This document shows, one piece after another, positions 1 to 7,485 of a DNA stretch of 25,066 bases. Numbering within the stretch: the first letter of the stretch is position 1; every line of letters begins with the position of its first letter. Under the pieces are notes generated by a model that made no database searches, was not told the origin of the DNA, and saw only the letters and a program-made list of their open reading frames with translations. A program made the translations under genes and the position numbers. The stretch is from an uncultured Clostridium sp. (GTDB lineage: Bacteria; Bacillota; Clostridia; TANB77; CAG-508): the NCBI GenBank assembly GCA_946497905.1, contig CAMMMI010000014.1, forward strand, positions 1 to 25,066, written 5' to 3'.

Positions 1-56
1 GTTGTGCGAAGCATTTTTATACAATAGGAAAGGGTAACTTTCCTATTGTATAAAAA
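1..56. repeat. Dispersed modular repeat, copy A (3' part, cut by window edge)
   Basis: The first 19 bases (GTTGTGCGAAGCATTTTTA) are identical to part of the repeat copy near 4924-4942. They lead into a perfect 19-bp stem (14-32 with 38-56) around a 5-base loop GGTAA. The stem motif TTTTTATACAATAGG recurs near 22166-22180. The 5' modules of this copy, if present, lie outside the window. It sits directly beyond the tsf terminator. Confidence 0.7.
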
Positions 57-96
57 ACAGTTCTTAACATGCATAACACATATTAAGAACTGTTTT
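54..96 (-). terminator. Rho-independent terminator of rpsB-tsf
   Basis: A perfect 14-bp stem (54-67 with 83-96, AAAACAGTTCTTAA and its complement) closes a 15-base loop just downstream of the tsf stop codon. Reading on the minus strand, the stem is followed by a T-rich stretch. Confidence 0.85.
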
Positions 97-112
97 TTAC
101 TTTTTTATTATA

Positions 113-991
113 TTAGTTTAATTGTTTCATAACTTCCTCAGCAAAGTTTTCTTCTTTTTTCTCTATTCCTTCACCTTTTTCAAATCTTGCAAATTCAACT
201 ACTTCTGCATTTTTTTCTTTTAAAACTTGTGAGATTTTTACATCAGGATTTTTTACAAATGCTTGGTCTACTAGACATACTTCTGAGAAAAATTTTCCTA
301 TTCTTCCTTGTACTATTTTTTCTGCAATTGCTTCTGGTTTTCCTTCATTCATTGTTTGTGCTTTTAATATTTCTTTTTCTTTTTCTAATCTTTCTGCTGG
401 TACTGATTGTTCATTTAGATATTCTGGTCTTGCTGCTGCTATTTGCATACATACGTCTTTTGCTACTTCTTTGTCTCCTTTTGACATATTTACTAATACT
501 GCTATTTTTCCATCTCCATGAATATATTTTTCCACTAATCCTTGTGATTCAAATCTTGCAAATCTTCTTACTGACATATTTTCTCCAATTGTTGCTATTT
601 TTTCTACTAAAACTTCATTTACTGTTTTACCTGGCACTTCTATTGAATCTTGTGCTAATAGTTCTTCAACATCTTTTGGATTTTTTTCTACTACTTGTTT
701 TGCTACATTCATTACAAATGTTTTGAATTCTTCATTTTTTGCAACAAAGTCTGTTTCTGAATTTACTTCTACTACTGCACCTACTTTTCCATCTTCTGAA
801 ATATATGCTTCTACTAATCCTTCTGCTGCAACTCTTCCAGATTTTTTTGCTGCTTTTGCAATTCCTCTTTCACGTAATAATTCAATTGCTTTTTCCATAT
901 CTCCATCTGTTTCTGTTAAAACTTTTTTGCAGTCCATCATTCCTGCACCTGTTTTTTCTCTTAATTCTTTTACTAAACTTGCTGAAATCAT
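113..991 (-). CDS. tsf: Translation elongation factor Ts
   Basis: EF-Ts is the guanine-nucleotide exchange factor that recycles EF-Tu-GDP to EF-Tu-GTP in the cytoplasm. The 292-residue product has the normal length. It opens with the UBA-like domain (SLVKELREKTGAGMMDCKKV, residues 5-24) and carries the EF-Tu-contacting TDFVAKNEEF signature at about residues 80-89; the dimerisation region follows. The ATG start has a GGGAGG ribosome binding site. It lies 117 bp downstream of rpsB on the same strand, the usual rpsB-tsf order, with a structured intergenic leader between them and a terminator after it. No odd residues are visible. Identification is secure. Confidence 0.98.
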   Translation of the reverse strand: MISASLVKELREKTGAGMMDCKKVLTETDGDMEKAIELLRERGIAKAAKKSGRVAAEGLVEAYISEDGKVGAVVEVNSETDFVAKNEEFKTFVMNVAKQVVEKNPKDVEELLAQDSIEVPGKTVNEVLVEKIATIGENMSVRRFARFESQGLVEKYIHGDGKIAVLVNMSKGDKEVAKDVCMQIAAARPEYLNEQSVPAERLEKEKEILKAQTMNEGKPEAIAEKIVQGRIGKFFSEVCLVDQAFVKNPDVKISQVLKEKNAEVVEFARFEKGEGIEKKEENFAEEVMKQLN

Positions 992-1021
992 TCTTAATTC
1001 CTCCCTTTTAATAGATAGAAA

Positions 1022-1063
1022 GACATATCATTTCTAAAAAACTAATATTTAGTTTGATACGTC
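1022..1063 (-). promoter_or_regulatory. Structured RNA element between rpsB and tsf
   Basis: On the minus-strand RNA a 9-bp stem (1055-1063 with 1022-1030, one G-U pair) encloses a 6-bp hairpin (1039-1044 with 1050-1055, overlapping the outer stem by one base). It lies about 30 nt upstream of the tsf start codon. A role in coupling or autoregulation of EF-Ts synthesis is inference; the structure is seen by eye only. Confidence 0.45.
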
Positions 1064-1108
1064 TCCTTTCTTTTTTCTATTCTTTTATTTTTTGTTAAAT
1101 TTTATTTA

Positions 1109-1921
1109 TTATTCTTCAACTTTTTCTACTTTTTCCTCTTGTTTTGTTTCTTCTGCATTTTCTACAACTTCTTCCATACTTGGATTTTCTGATGTTTCAA
1201 CTTCTTGCTCTTGTTCTTCTTGTTGATTATCAAAGCTTTCTCCTTGTTTTCCTTCAATTACTGCATTTGCCATAACATCTGCAATTAGTGCTACTGCTCT
1301 TATAGCATCATCATTTCCAGGTATTGGATAATCTAATTCTTCTGGATTACAGTTTGTATCTACTAATCCTACAACTGGTATGTTTAATTTTTTAGCTTCT
1401 AATATAGCTATTCTTTCTTTTTTAGGATCTACTAAGAATATAACTCCTGGTAGTTCTTCCATTTCTTTTATTCCACCTAAGTTTCTTTCTAGTTTTTCCA
1501 TTTCTTTTTTTAATAATATTACTTCTTTTTTAGGTAATACATCAAAAGTTCCATCTTCTGACATTTTTTCTAAATCTTTTAATCTTTGTACTCTTTTTTT
1601 GATTGTTCCAAAGTTAGTTAACATTCCTCCTAACCATCTTTGGTCAACATAGTACATTCCGCATTTTTCTGCTGCGTTTTTAACACATTCTTGTGCTTGT
1701 TTTTTTGTTCCTACAAATAGAATTGTTTTTCCTTCTTCTGCTTGTTCTTTGATGAATGCATATGCTTCATCTAATTTTTTTGATGTTTTTTGTAAATCAA
1801 TTATATGGATTCCGTTTCTAGCTTGAAATATATATTCAGCCATTTTAGGATCCCATCTTCTTGTTTGATGTCCAAAGTGAACACCTGCTTCTAGTAATTG
1901 TTTCATTGCAACTACTGCCAT
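1109..1921 (-). CDS. rpsB: 30S ribosomal protein S2
   Basis: S2 binds the 30S head-body junction and is needed for S1 recruitment where S1 exists. The 270-residue protein begins MAVVAMKQLLEAGVHFGHQT and contains the conserved S2 blocks WDPKMAEYIF, GTKKQAQ, DQRWLGGMLTNF and LVDTNCNPEELDYPIPGNDD. After the core ends near residue 225 there is an acidic tail of about 45 residues, rich in Glu and Gln, of the kind found in many Bacillota S2 proteins. The ATG start has a GGGAGG site. It is first in the rpsB-tsf operon, behind its own strong promoter and a folded leader. Confidence 0.98.
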   Translation of the reverse strand: MAVVAMKQLLEAGVHFGHQTRRWDPKMAEYIFQARNGIHIIDLQKTSKKLDEAYAFIKEQAEEGKTILFVGTKKQAQECVKNAAEKCGMYYVDQRWLGGMLTNFGTIKKRVQRLKDLEKMSEDGTFDVLPKKEVILLKKEMEKLERNLGGIKEMEELPGVIFLVDPKKERIAILEAKKLNIPVVGLVDTNCNPEELDYPIPGNDDAIRAVALIADVMANAVIEGKQGESFDNQQEEQEQEVETSENPSMEEVVENAEETKQEEKVEKVEE

Positions 1922-1950
1922 TTTTTATTCCTCCCTTTTTGTTATATCTT

Positions 1951-2010
1951 CCACAAAGTTCTTCGTTTTTTAGAACCATAAAATGGCACATCCTCAAAAC
2001 TCTCTTTGTG
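1951..2010 (-). promoter_or_regulatory. Probable structured rpsB 5' leader
   Basis: In the minus-strand transcript CACAAAG (complement of 2004-2010) can pair with CTTTGTG (complement of 1952-1958), closing a multi-branched structure. Inside it are a GTTCT/AGAAC hairpin and a CCAT/ATGG hairpin. It begins about 20 nt after the predicted transcription start and ends about 30 nt before the rpsB start. This looks like a leader for feedback by S2, but I cannot assign it to a known RNA family by eye. Confidence 0.45.
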
Positions 2011-2030
2011 TGTTTTTTAATACGCATAAT

Positions 2031-2059
2031 ATTGTATCAGAAAAGTACTAAAAAATCAA
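2031..2059 (-). promoter_or_regulatory. Sigma-A promoter of rpsB-tsf
   Basis: The minus strand reads TTGATT, a 17-base spacer, then TACAAT. The -10 occupies 2031-2036 and the -35 occupies 2054-2059. This is close to consensus and places the start of transcription near 2024, about 100 nt before rpsB. Confidence 0.8.
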
Positions 2060-2086
2060 GCTTTTTTTCAAACTTTTTTCACTCTT

Positions 2087-2337
2087 AGTTACCATAATAT
2101 TACAATTTGTAGCCATATCAGGGATAAGAAGAGCAATAAATATAGTATTTTTCGGTTCAATACATAATTCAAGAAATTCTAAATTAATTTTTTGGCACTC
2201 TTTCACTTAGTCTTCGCTTCGCTCAACGTGAACATTTTCCAAAAAATTAATAAAGAATTTCTAAAATTACTCCAATCACATTCAAAATACTATATTTATT
2301 GCTCTTCTTATCCCTGATATGGCTGTAAATTGTAACT
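2087..2337. repeat. 251-bp near-palindrome (MITE-like), no gene
   Basis: The two halves are inverted copies. A perfect 39-bp match pairs 2112-2150 with 2285-2323. The outer tips AGTTAC (2087) and GTAACT (2332) match. An inner block, AGAAATTCTAAATTAATTTT against its inverted copy, flanks a loop near 2203-2240. Arms are interrupted only by small indels and a diverged stretch of about 25 bases. It fills the gap between the ROK kinase stop and the rpsB promoter. I see no ORF and no clear target-site duplication. Confidence 0.85.
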
Positions 2338-2377
2338 GATAATTTGCATTGATACTGTTAATTGTAATAACTGTTAT

Positions 2378-3280
2378 CTAAATAACAGCTCCTATAATAC
2401 CAGATTCATTTCCTAAAATAGCCGTTTCAATAATTACAGATTCTCTTTTATTAAACAAAAGATTATCTTCTAAAATTTTAGTCCTTAATCTATTTAGCAA
2501 CACTTCTTCAAAATACACAAAGCTACCACCAATGCCAATTGCTTCCGGTTCAAAAATATTTATCAAATTAGAAATTCCAATAGCTAAATTTTCAATAAAT
2601 TCATTTACTATTTTTTCAATTTTTTCATAATTTTTATTACTTGGATTATTGTTCCTTATAATATCAAATAATTCTTGACCTCTAGTTTTTTCATCTAATC
2701 CTAATTCATTTCTAAGGTTATCTTTTAGTATTTTCATTGAAGCATATCTTTCAAAACATCCTTTTTTACCACATTTACACTGTTTACCGTTTTTTTCAAT
2801 TACCATGTGTCCTACTTCACACCCTGGCAAATCACCTGTGTCAAGTAATTTATCATTTATTATTACTGCTCCTCCTATTCCTGTTCCTAATGTTAAAAAT
2901 AATGATCTATTATATTTTTTTAGACATCCATATCTATTTTCTGCTATAGCTGCACATTTTGCATCATTTTTTATAGATATTGGTTTTTTTATTGATTTTT
3001 TTAGAGCATTTATAATATCATAATTTTCTATATTTAGATTTACAGATTTTATTATTGTATTTTCATTTACAGTACCTGGAATCGCTATTCCTATTTTTGA
3101 TATTTCATATTTTTTCATAAATTCTTTTACATTTTTTATTATATATTCCTCTATAATGTTTTTAATATTTTCTTTTTCTTTTGCTAATATTCTTTTTTCT
3201 ATCTTTTCTTGTATTAATCCTTTGTTATTAACAACTCCTATTGCTATATGGCTTCCACCTAAATCAATTCCAATATCCAT
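2378..3280 (-). CDS. ROK-family sugar kinase (glucokinase-like)
   Basis: Probably phosphorylates a hexose such as glucose or N-acetylmannosamine with ATP in the cytoplasm. Visible features: the N-terminal phosphate-binding loop IGIDLGGSHIAIG (residues 3-15), the catalytic Asp in KNDAKCAAIAE (D106), the phosphate-2 motif LGTGIGGA (131-138), and the ROK zinc site built from H158 and CKCGKKGC (Cys168, 170, 175). About 300 residues is the family's usual length. I chose the ATG at 3280 because the AGGAAGG site lies 8 bases upstream; the in-frame TTG at 3286 is only 2 bases from it. The substrate cannot be told from sequence. ROK repressors have an added helix-turn-helix, absent here. No sugar-specific neighbours are visible. 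Confidence 0.9.
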   Translation of the reverse strand: MDIGIDLGGSHIAIGVVNNKGLIQEKIEKRILAKEKENIKNIIEEYIIKNVKEFMKKYEISKIGIAIPGTVNENTIIKSVNLNIENYDIINALKKSIKKPISIKNDAKCAAIAENRYGCLKKYNRSLFLTLGTGIGGAVIINDKLLDTGDLPGCEVGHMVIEKNGKQCKCGKKGCFERYASMKILKDNLRNELGLDEKTRGQELFDIIRNNNPSNKNYEKIEKIVNEFIENLAIGISNLINIFEPEAIGIGGSFVYFEEVLLNRLRTKILEDNLLFNKRESVIIETAILGNESGIIGAVI

Positions 3281-3402
3281 TTTCAATCCCTTCCTTTCTA
3301 AGGCACAAATCGTTGAAATTTAATATTTTCTTTATCACATTTATACAATATATTTAAATTTTATATAAGACTTATCCTACAACTCTTTATTATTTTTTTG
3401 TT

Positions 3403-4734
3403 TTATTCCAATTTATATATTTTATCGCCTATATTATCCTTCATTAGCCATCCTAAGAATATGAAAAAATATGGTGAAGTATAGTACATTGAATTACCAA
3501 ACATTGCAGATATCAAATATGCTACTACTACAAATAATACTAGTCTCTGTACACTATCTTTTCTGCTAAAACATCGTATTCCTTTTATTATAATAATTCC
3601 TATTGCTGTACAATATGATAACATTCCTATTATTCCCGATGTTGTTGCAAGTTGTATCAGCAAATTATGTGGTCTATCTTGATTAATGTCAAATCTTGCA
3701 TACTCTTGTTCTAAATTTTCTGGTCCATATCCTATAATCGGTTTTTCCAGAAAAAATTGTATTCCATATTTCCATAATACTGCTCTACCACTTCCTGCTT
3801 TTTCCCAATTTGAATTATCCTCATTTAATTCTTCTTTATTATCTAGATTTATATTTAATATTTTACTTATATCATTAAATAAAACTATTACATTTTTGCT
3901 AACTAGACTTTGTCCATCTATTTGAACTACAAATGACATTATAACAAATATAATTAATCCTATTACTGATGATGTGATATTCTTTTTTATGTATATTGAA
4001 TAAATAAAATATATAATTGCAGTTACTGTAAATGCTATGTAACATCCAAATGTATTATTTTTTATAAAATAATATAATATAAAAATATATGAAATTAAAT
4101 ATAAACCTTTATTTACTTTTGTTTTTTCTGTAATAAATAGTAAAAAACTTGTTAATAAAACTAACAACAAATAATATCCATAATGATTAGAGTTACTAAA
4201 AACTCCTGTATCTATATTATTAAAATCAAATATATTATATAAATGACCATTATTTGCCATTTCAATGAATATAATTGTCAAACATGCCACTAATATAAAT
4301 ATATTTAATAAATATTTTCTTAATCTTTTTGAATCCATTAAAAAAGCACATGCAAAAAATCCTGCATATATTAGATATGTTATAAATCCATCTTTTCTAT
4401 ATGATGTACCATAAAAAGCCAAATTTTTATTTTTAGCAAATATAGCTGAAACTAATGTCCACATTAAATACATTAGTAAAATTGCTATTGGTAATAATTC
4501 TTTTAATAATTCCTTTTTATTTTTACAAGTTTTAAATTTTTTATAAAATTCATATACTATTAGATAAATTCCTATTATTGCTAATATTTGCATATAATTA
4601 TATTCATTAAGATTTGTAAAAAATGATGTAAATCTCATTTCTTTTAATACTGGAATTAGAATCCATATTCCCAATAATACAAATATTATTACATTTTTTA
4701 CTTTTATATAGTTAAATTTTTTAATTTTGTCCAT
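3403..4734 (-). CDS. O-antigen ligase / Wzy-like polytopic membrane protein
   Basis: A 443-residue protein made mostly of hydrophobic membrane segments, probably ten or more, starting after a short Lys-rich cytoplasmic N-terminus. The C-terminal half has the Wzy_C (O-antigen ligase, PF04932-type) signature: a long external loop ending in SGRAVLWKYGIQFF, then EKPIIGYGPENL and the RPHNLLIQLATTSGIIG block, with the family's usual Arg and His. Relatives polymerise glycans or transfer them to lipid A, wall polymer or pilin. In a Gram-positive, a role in cell-surface polysaccharide or protein glycosylation is plausible, but the substrate is unknown. An AAAGGGA site precedes the ATG. It lies downstream of the pilus operon but behind its terminator and a repeat, so it is probably a separate transcript. 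Confidence 0.75.
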   Translation of the reverse strand: MDKIKKFNYIKVKNVIIFVLLGIWILIPVLKEMRFTSFFTNLNEYNYMQILAIIGIYLIVYEFYKKFKTCKNKKELLKELLPIAILLMYLMWTLVSAIFAKNKNLAFYGTSYRKDGFITYLIYAGFFACAFLMDSKRLRKYLLNIFILVACLTIIFIEMANNGHLYNIFDFNNIDTGVFSNSNHYGYYLLLVLLTSFLLFITEKTKVNKGLYLISYIFILYYFIKNNTFGCYIAFTVTAIIYFIYSIYIKKNITSSVIGLIIFVIMSFVVQIDGQSLVSKNVIVLFNDISKILNINLDNKEELNEDNSNWEKAGSGRAVLWKYGIQFFLEKPIIGYGPENLEQEYARFDINQDRPHNLLIQLATTSGIIGMLSYCTAIGIIIIKGIRCFSRKDSVQRLVLFVVVAYLISAMFGNSMYYTSPYFFIFLGWLMKDNIGDKIYKLE

Positions 4735-4759
4735 TCCTATCCCTTTTATTTTTTTATTT

Positions 4760-4970
4760 GCATTTGTTAGAGCAAAGCGATGTTCTTGAATAGTAAAAAC
4801 TCAATTTTTCCTATTCAAGAACAATAGCGGGCTTTTTTAAACATTATCTCTGTTTATAACATTTCAAAGCCCGCGTCATTGTTCGTGCGCCAAATTTTAC
4901 TTTAGTAAAATTGGTGTGCATACGTTGTGCGAAGCATTTTTAATACAATATATCCTATTGTATTAAAAAT
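4760..4970. repeat. Dispersed modular repeat, copy B (most complete)
   Basis: A chain of hairpins without a gene. In order: a 12-bp stem (4782-4793 with 4811-4822); a G+C-rich hairpin (GCGGGCTTT 4827-4835 with 4866-4874, closed by AACAAT/ATTGTT); a stem around 4886-4900/4905-4920; and a perfect 15-bp stem (4936-4950 with 4956-4970). Bases 4820-4863 match copy C at 43 of 44 positions. Bases 4876-4921 match copy D at about 45 of 46. The 4924-4942 segment matches copy A. Confidence 0.85.
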
Positions 4971-5003
4971 CTCATTTGGAATACTACTAACATTCCAAAT
5001 GAG
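4971..5003 (-). terminator. Terminator of the pilus operon
   Basis: A perfect 12-bp stem (CTCATTTGGAAT at 4971-4982 with 4992-5003) has a 9-base loop, 7 bp beyond the pilC stop codon. The minus strand continues with a short T-run. A TATTTTTA tract on the other side means it could also work for plus-strand transcripts. Confidence 0.85.
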
Positions 5004-5010
5004 ACTATTT

Positions 5011-6354
5011 TTATACTCCATATGCTGAGAATAAGAAGTTTCCCATATAAACTTGTACACATGGTACTAATACTACTATAACAAAGAATATTAATACTAC
5101 ACCAACTATAGCATATACAATTTGAGGTAATGCTTTCATAATCTTATTCATGATATTATCAATATCTATTTGCATATATTCAACTAATTTTTCAATCATT
5201 TCTGTTAAATCTGTTTGCATACCTATTTTTAACATTTCTGTTATCATCGGTTTTGCTAAACCTGATCTTTCAAAAGGATCTACCCATGATTCACCAATTA
5301 ATATATTATTTATTGATGTTTCTATAATTGATAACATTACATAGTTTTGCACTACATTTTTACTTACTTCTAATGCTTCTTGTATTCTCATTCCATTTCG
5401 TAAGTTTAATAACATTGCTTTCATTAGTCTATTAAAATCAAGTGCAAATATTAATTCTCCAAATATTGGTGCTTTATACTTAAAATAATGAAAATTGTAT
5501 TTTCCTTTTGGAGTATTAATATAAAATAATATAGCTCCTACAATTGCAAGTATTATCAAGACTGGTATATACCAATATTTTATTGCCATATTCATGAAAT
5601 CTGCAAACCAAAGTGTTATTGCTGGTAATTCTTCTTCTGTTCCTACTTGATCAAATACACTCTGAATTGCTGGTATAGCAAATAATGTACCTACAACTAA
5701 CATAACTATTAATAATACAAATTGAATTATATTAGGTATTAAAATTGACCTTAATTTTCTATTTAATGATTCTGTATCATCTAAATATTTTACTGCTTGT
5801 TCTAGTGAGTTTGTAAGAGAGCCTGATAATTCACCTACTTTTATCATATTTATATATATATATGGGAATACATCTTCGTAGTATTCCATTGTAGTGTACA
5901 TATTTTCACCAGCTTCTACACCAGCTAAAACGTCTTCTAATATTCCTTTAAATGTTACATTTTCTGTACTTTCTATTATGGTGCTTAATGCATGTATATT
6001 ATTAAAGTTTGCTTTTTTTAGCAAGTAAAAGTTTTGAGTAAATACCACTAAATCTCTTTGTGTTATTTTTTCTGTTTTTGCAAAATATAAATTTACTTTT
6101 TCTTTTGCTGATAGTTTCCTAGCTTTTGCACCTAATTGAGTTGTATTAACATTTTTCATTATCTCTTGTATGTCTGTTACATTTCTTTTTTTCTTTTTTT
6201 GAGTTCTTCCTATATATGATACTTGTTCTATAGAAATTGGTACTAAATTATTATTTTTTAGAGTTTTTATAAGATTTTGTCTACTTGAAGCTTCAACTCT
6301 ATTTCTTACTATTACTCCTCTGTCTGTAACAGCTTTATACGTGTACGTAGGCAT
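5011..6354 (-). CDS. pilC: Type IV pilus inner-membrane platform protein PilC
   Basis: PilC/GspF-family platform protein that couples the cytoplasmic ATPases to pilin assembly. The 447-residue product has a soluble N-terminal stretch (PTYTYKAVTDRGVIVRNRVE), a basic linker at about residues 50-80, and two T2SSF domains. Each domain has a helical cytoplasmic part followed by hydrophobic segments: first ILIPNIIQFVLLIVMLVVGT, then a second pair near YWYIPVLIILAIVGAILF, and a C-terminal segment IVYAIVGVVLIFFVIVVLV. The GGAGGATAAT-ATG start is clear. It is the last gene of the pilus operon, 17 bp after pilT. Length and architecture are normal for PilC. Confidence 0.93.
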   Translation of the reverse strand: MPTYTYKAVTDRGVIVRNRVEASSRQNLIKTLKNNNLVPISIEQVSYIGRTQKKKKRNVTDIQEIMKNVNTTQLGAKARKLSAKEKVNLYFAKTEKITQRDLVVFTQNFYLLKKANFNNIHALSTIIESTENVTFKGILEDVLAGVEAGENMYTTMEYYEDVFPYIYINMIKVGELSGSLTNSLEQAVKYLDDTESLNRKLRSILIPNIIQFVLLIVMLVVGTLFAIPAIQSVFDQVGTEEELPAITLWFADFMNMAIKYWYIPVLIILAIVGAILFYINTPKGKYNFHYFKYKAPIFGELIFALDFNRLMKAMLLNLRNGMRIQEALEVSKNVVQNYVMLSIIETSINNILIGESWVDPFERSGLAKPMITEMLKIGMQTDLTEMIEKLVEYMQIDIDNIMNKIMKALPQIVYAIVGVVLIFFVIVVLVPCVQVYMGNFLFSAYGV

Positions 6355-6371
6355 ATTATCCTCCTTTTATT

Positions 6372-7463
6372 TTATTTTTTTATTTTTAATTGCATAATTG
6401 TTCTATTTAATATTTCTATATTTTTTTCTTCTATTTGTGATTTTGCTAAATCAAGACTTATTCTATCTTCTACAAATAATTTTGCTAAAGAATTTATTAA
6501 TCCTATACTTCCTTTTTCTAGATTACTTTGTATTGCGTCTTCTATTTCTGATACACTTATTTTTTCTTTTCTTATAATTCCAGCTACAATATTGTCAACA
6601 ACCATTACTTCTGGTACTAATACTAATTTATCATCTATTCCTTTTAACAATCTTTGTGATACAACTAATTTTAATAATGCTGATAATAAGTATTTTATTG
6701 TTGCTTGATCTCTAACTTCATAGAAGTTTATCATTCTGTCTATTGTTTCTGCACATGATTTTGTGTGAAGTGTTCCTATAACTAAATGTCCTGATTCTGC
6801 CATTTCTATTGCTGCTTCCATTGTCGCTCTATCTCTTATTTCTCCAATTACTAATATATCACAGTCTTCCCTTAAAGAGTTTTTAACACCATCACTAAAT
6901 GTTAATACATCTTTTCCTCTTCCTACTTCTTTTTGTACAATTATTGATTTTTTTGAAGAATGCTTATATTCTACTGGGTTTTCTAATGTTAATATCTTTT
7001 TATTTTGATTTTCATTTATATAATTTACTAAAGCATTTAATGTTGTACTTTTTCCTGAATTTGTTTTTCCTGTAACTAATATTAATCCTTGTGTTTGGTA
7101 TGTCATTCTTCTTACTATATCTGGAACTCCTAAAGATTCATATGTTGGTAGTTCATTTTTTATAAGTCTTAATGTACATAATGGAATATCATCAGAAGAA
7201 GATATATTTACTCTTAAACGAATTCCTTTATATTCGTATGACATATCTAACTTTTTGGTTTCGTTATAAACTTCATCTTTATCTATATTACCTTTTACTA
7301 AGAAATCGTACATTTCGCTCATATCTTGTGGAGTTAATACTTTGCTGTCTTCTATTGGAACTAAATCTCTCATTATTCTTAGCATTGGTTTATTATTACA
7401 TATTAAGTGTACATCTGAAGCGTCTCTTCTCATCGCTTCATCTAATATTTTTTCCATATTCAT
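6372..7463 (-). CDS. pilT: Type IV pilus retraction ATPase PilT
   Basis: A hexameric secretion ATPase expected to depolymerise pili and drive retraction. The 363-residue product has the PilT N-terminal signature (ASDVHLICNNKPMLRI, about 15-30), the Walker A motif GKTNSGKS (132-139), the Asp box (LTLENPVEYKH), Walker B DILVIGE (202-208) and the His box GHLVIGTLHT (225-234). The canonical Walker A GPTGSGKS is altered to GKTNSGKS, with the essential GKS kept. The usual AIRNL retraction motif is only weakly recognisable as AIQSNLEKG. It lies between pilB and pilC in one operon, with an AAGGAGG site 7 bases before ATG. Lack of PilB's zinc-binding cysteines and its size favour PilT over a second PilB. 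Confidence 0.92.
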   Translation of the reverse strand: MNMEKILDEAMRRDASDVHLICNNKPMLRIMRDLVPIEDSKVLTPQDMSEMYDFLVKGNIDKDEVYNETKKLDMSYEYKGIRLRVNISSSDDIPLCTLRLIKNELPTYESLGVPDIVRRMTYQTQGLILVTGKTNSGKSTTLNALVNYINENQNKKILTLENPVEYKHSSKKSIIVQKEVGRGKDVLTFSDGVKNSLREDCDILVIGEIRDRATMEAAIEMAESGHLVIGTLHTKSCAETIDRMINFYEVRDQATIKYLLSALLKLVVSQRLLKGIDDKLVLVPEVMVVDNIVAGIIRKEKISVSEIEDAIQSNLEKGSIGLINSLAKLFVEDRISLDLAKSQIEEKNIEILNRTIMQLKIKK

Positions 7464-7485
7464 AGTTATTCCTCCTTAGAATACT

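Noticed and set aside
187..1037. Plus-strand ORFs of 90-179 codons, very rich in Leu and Phe
   Set aside because: They are antisense to tsf; the Leu/Phe bias comes from reading Lys- and Glu-rich coding DNA backwards. No ribosome sites.
2371..2388. Small hairpin CTGTTAT/ATAACAG at the ROK kinase stop
   Set aside because: Only 7 bp, no T-run on the minus strand; not called as a terminator.
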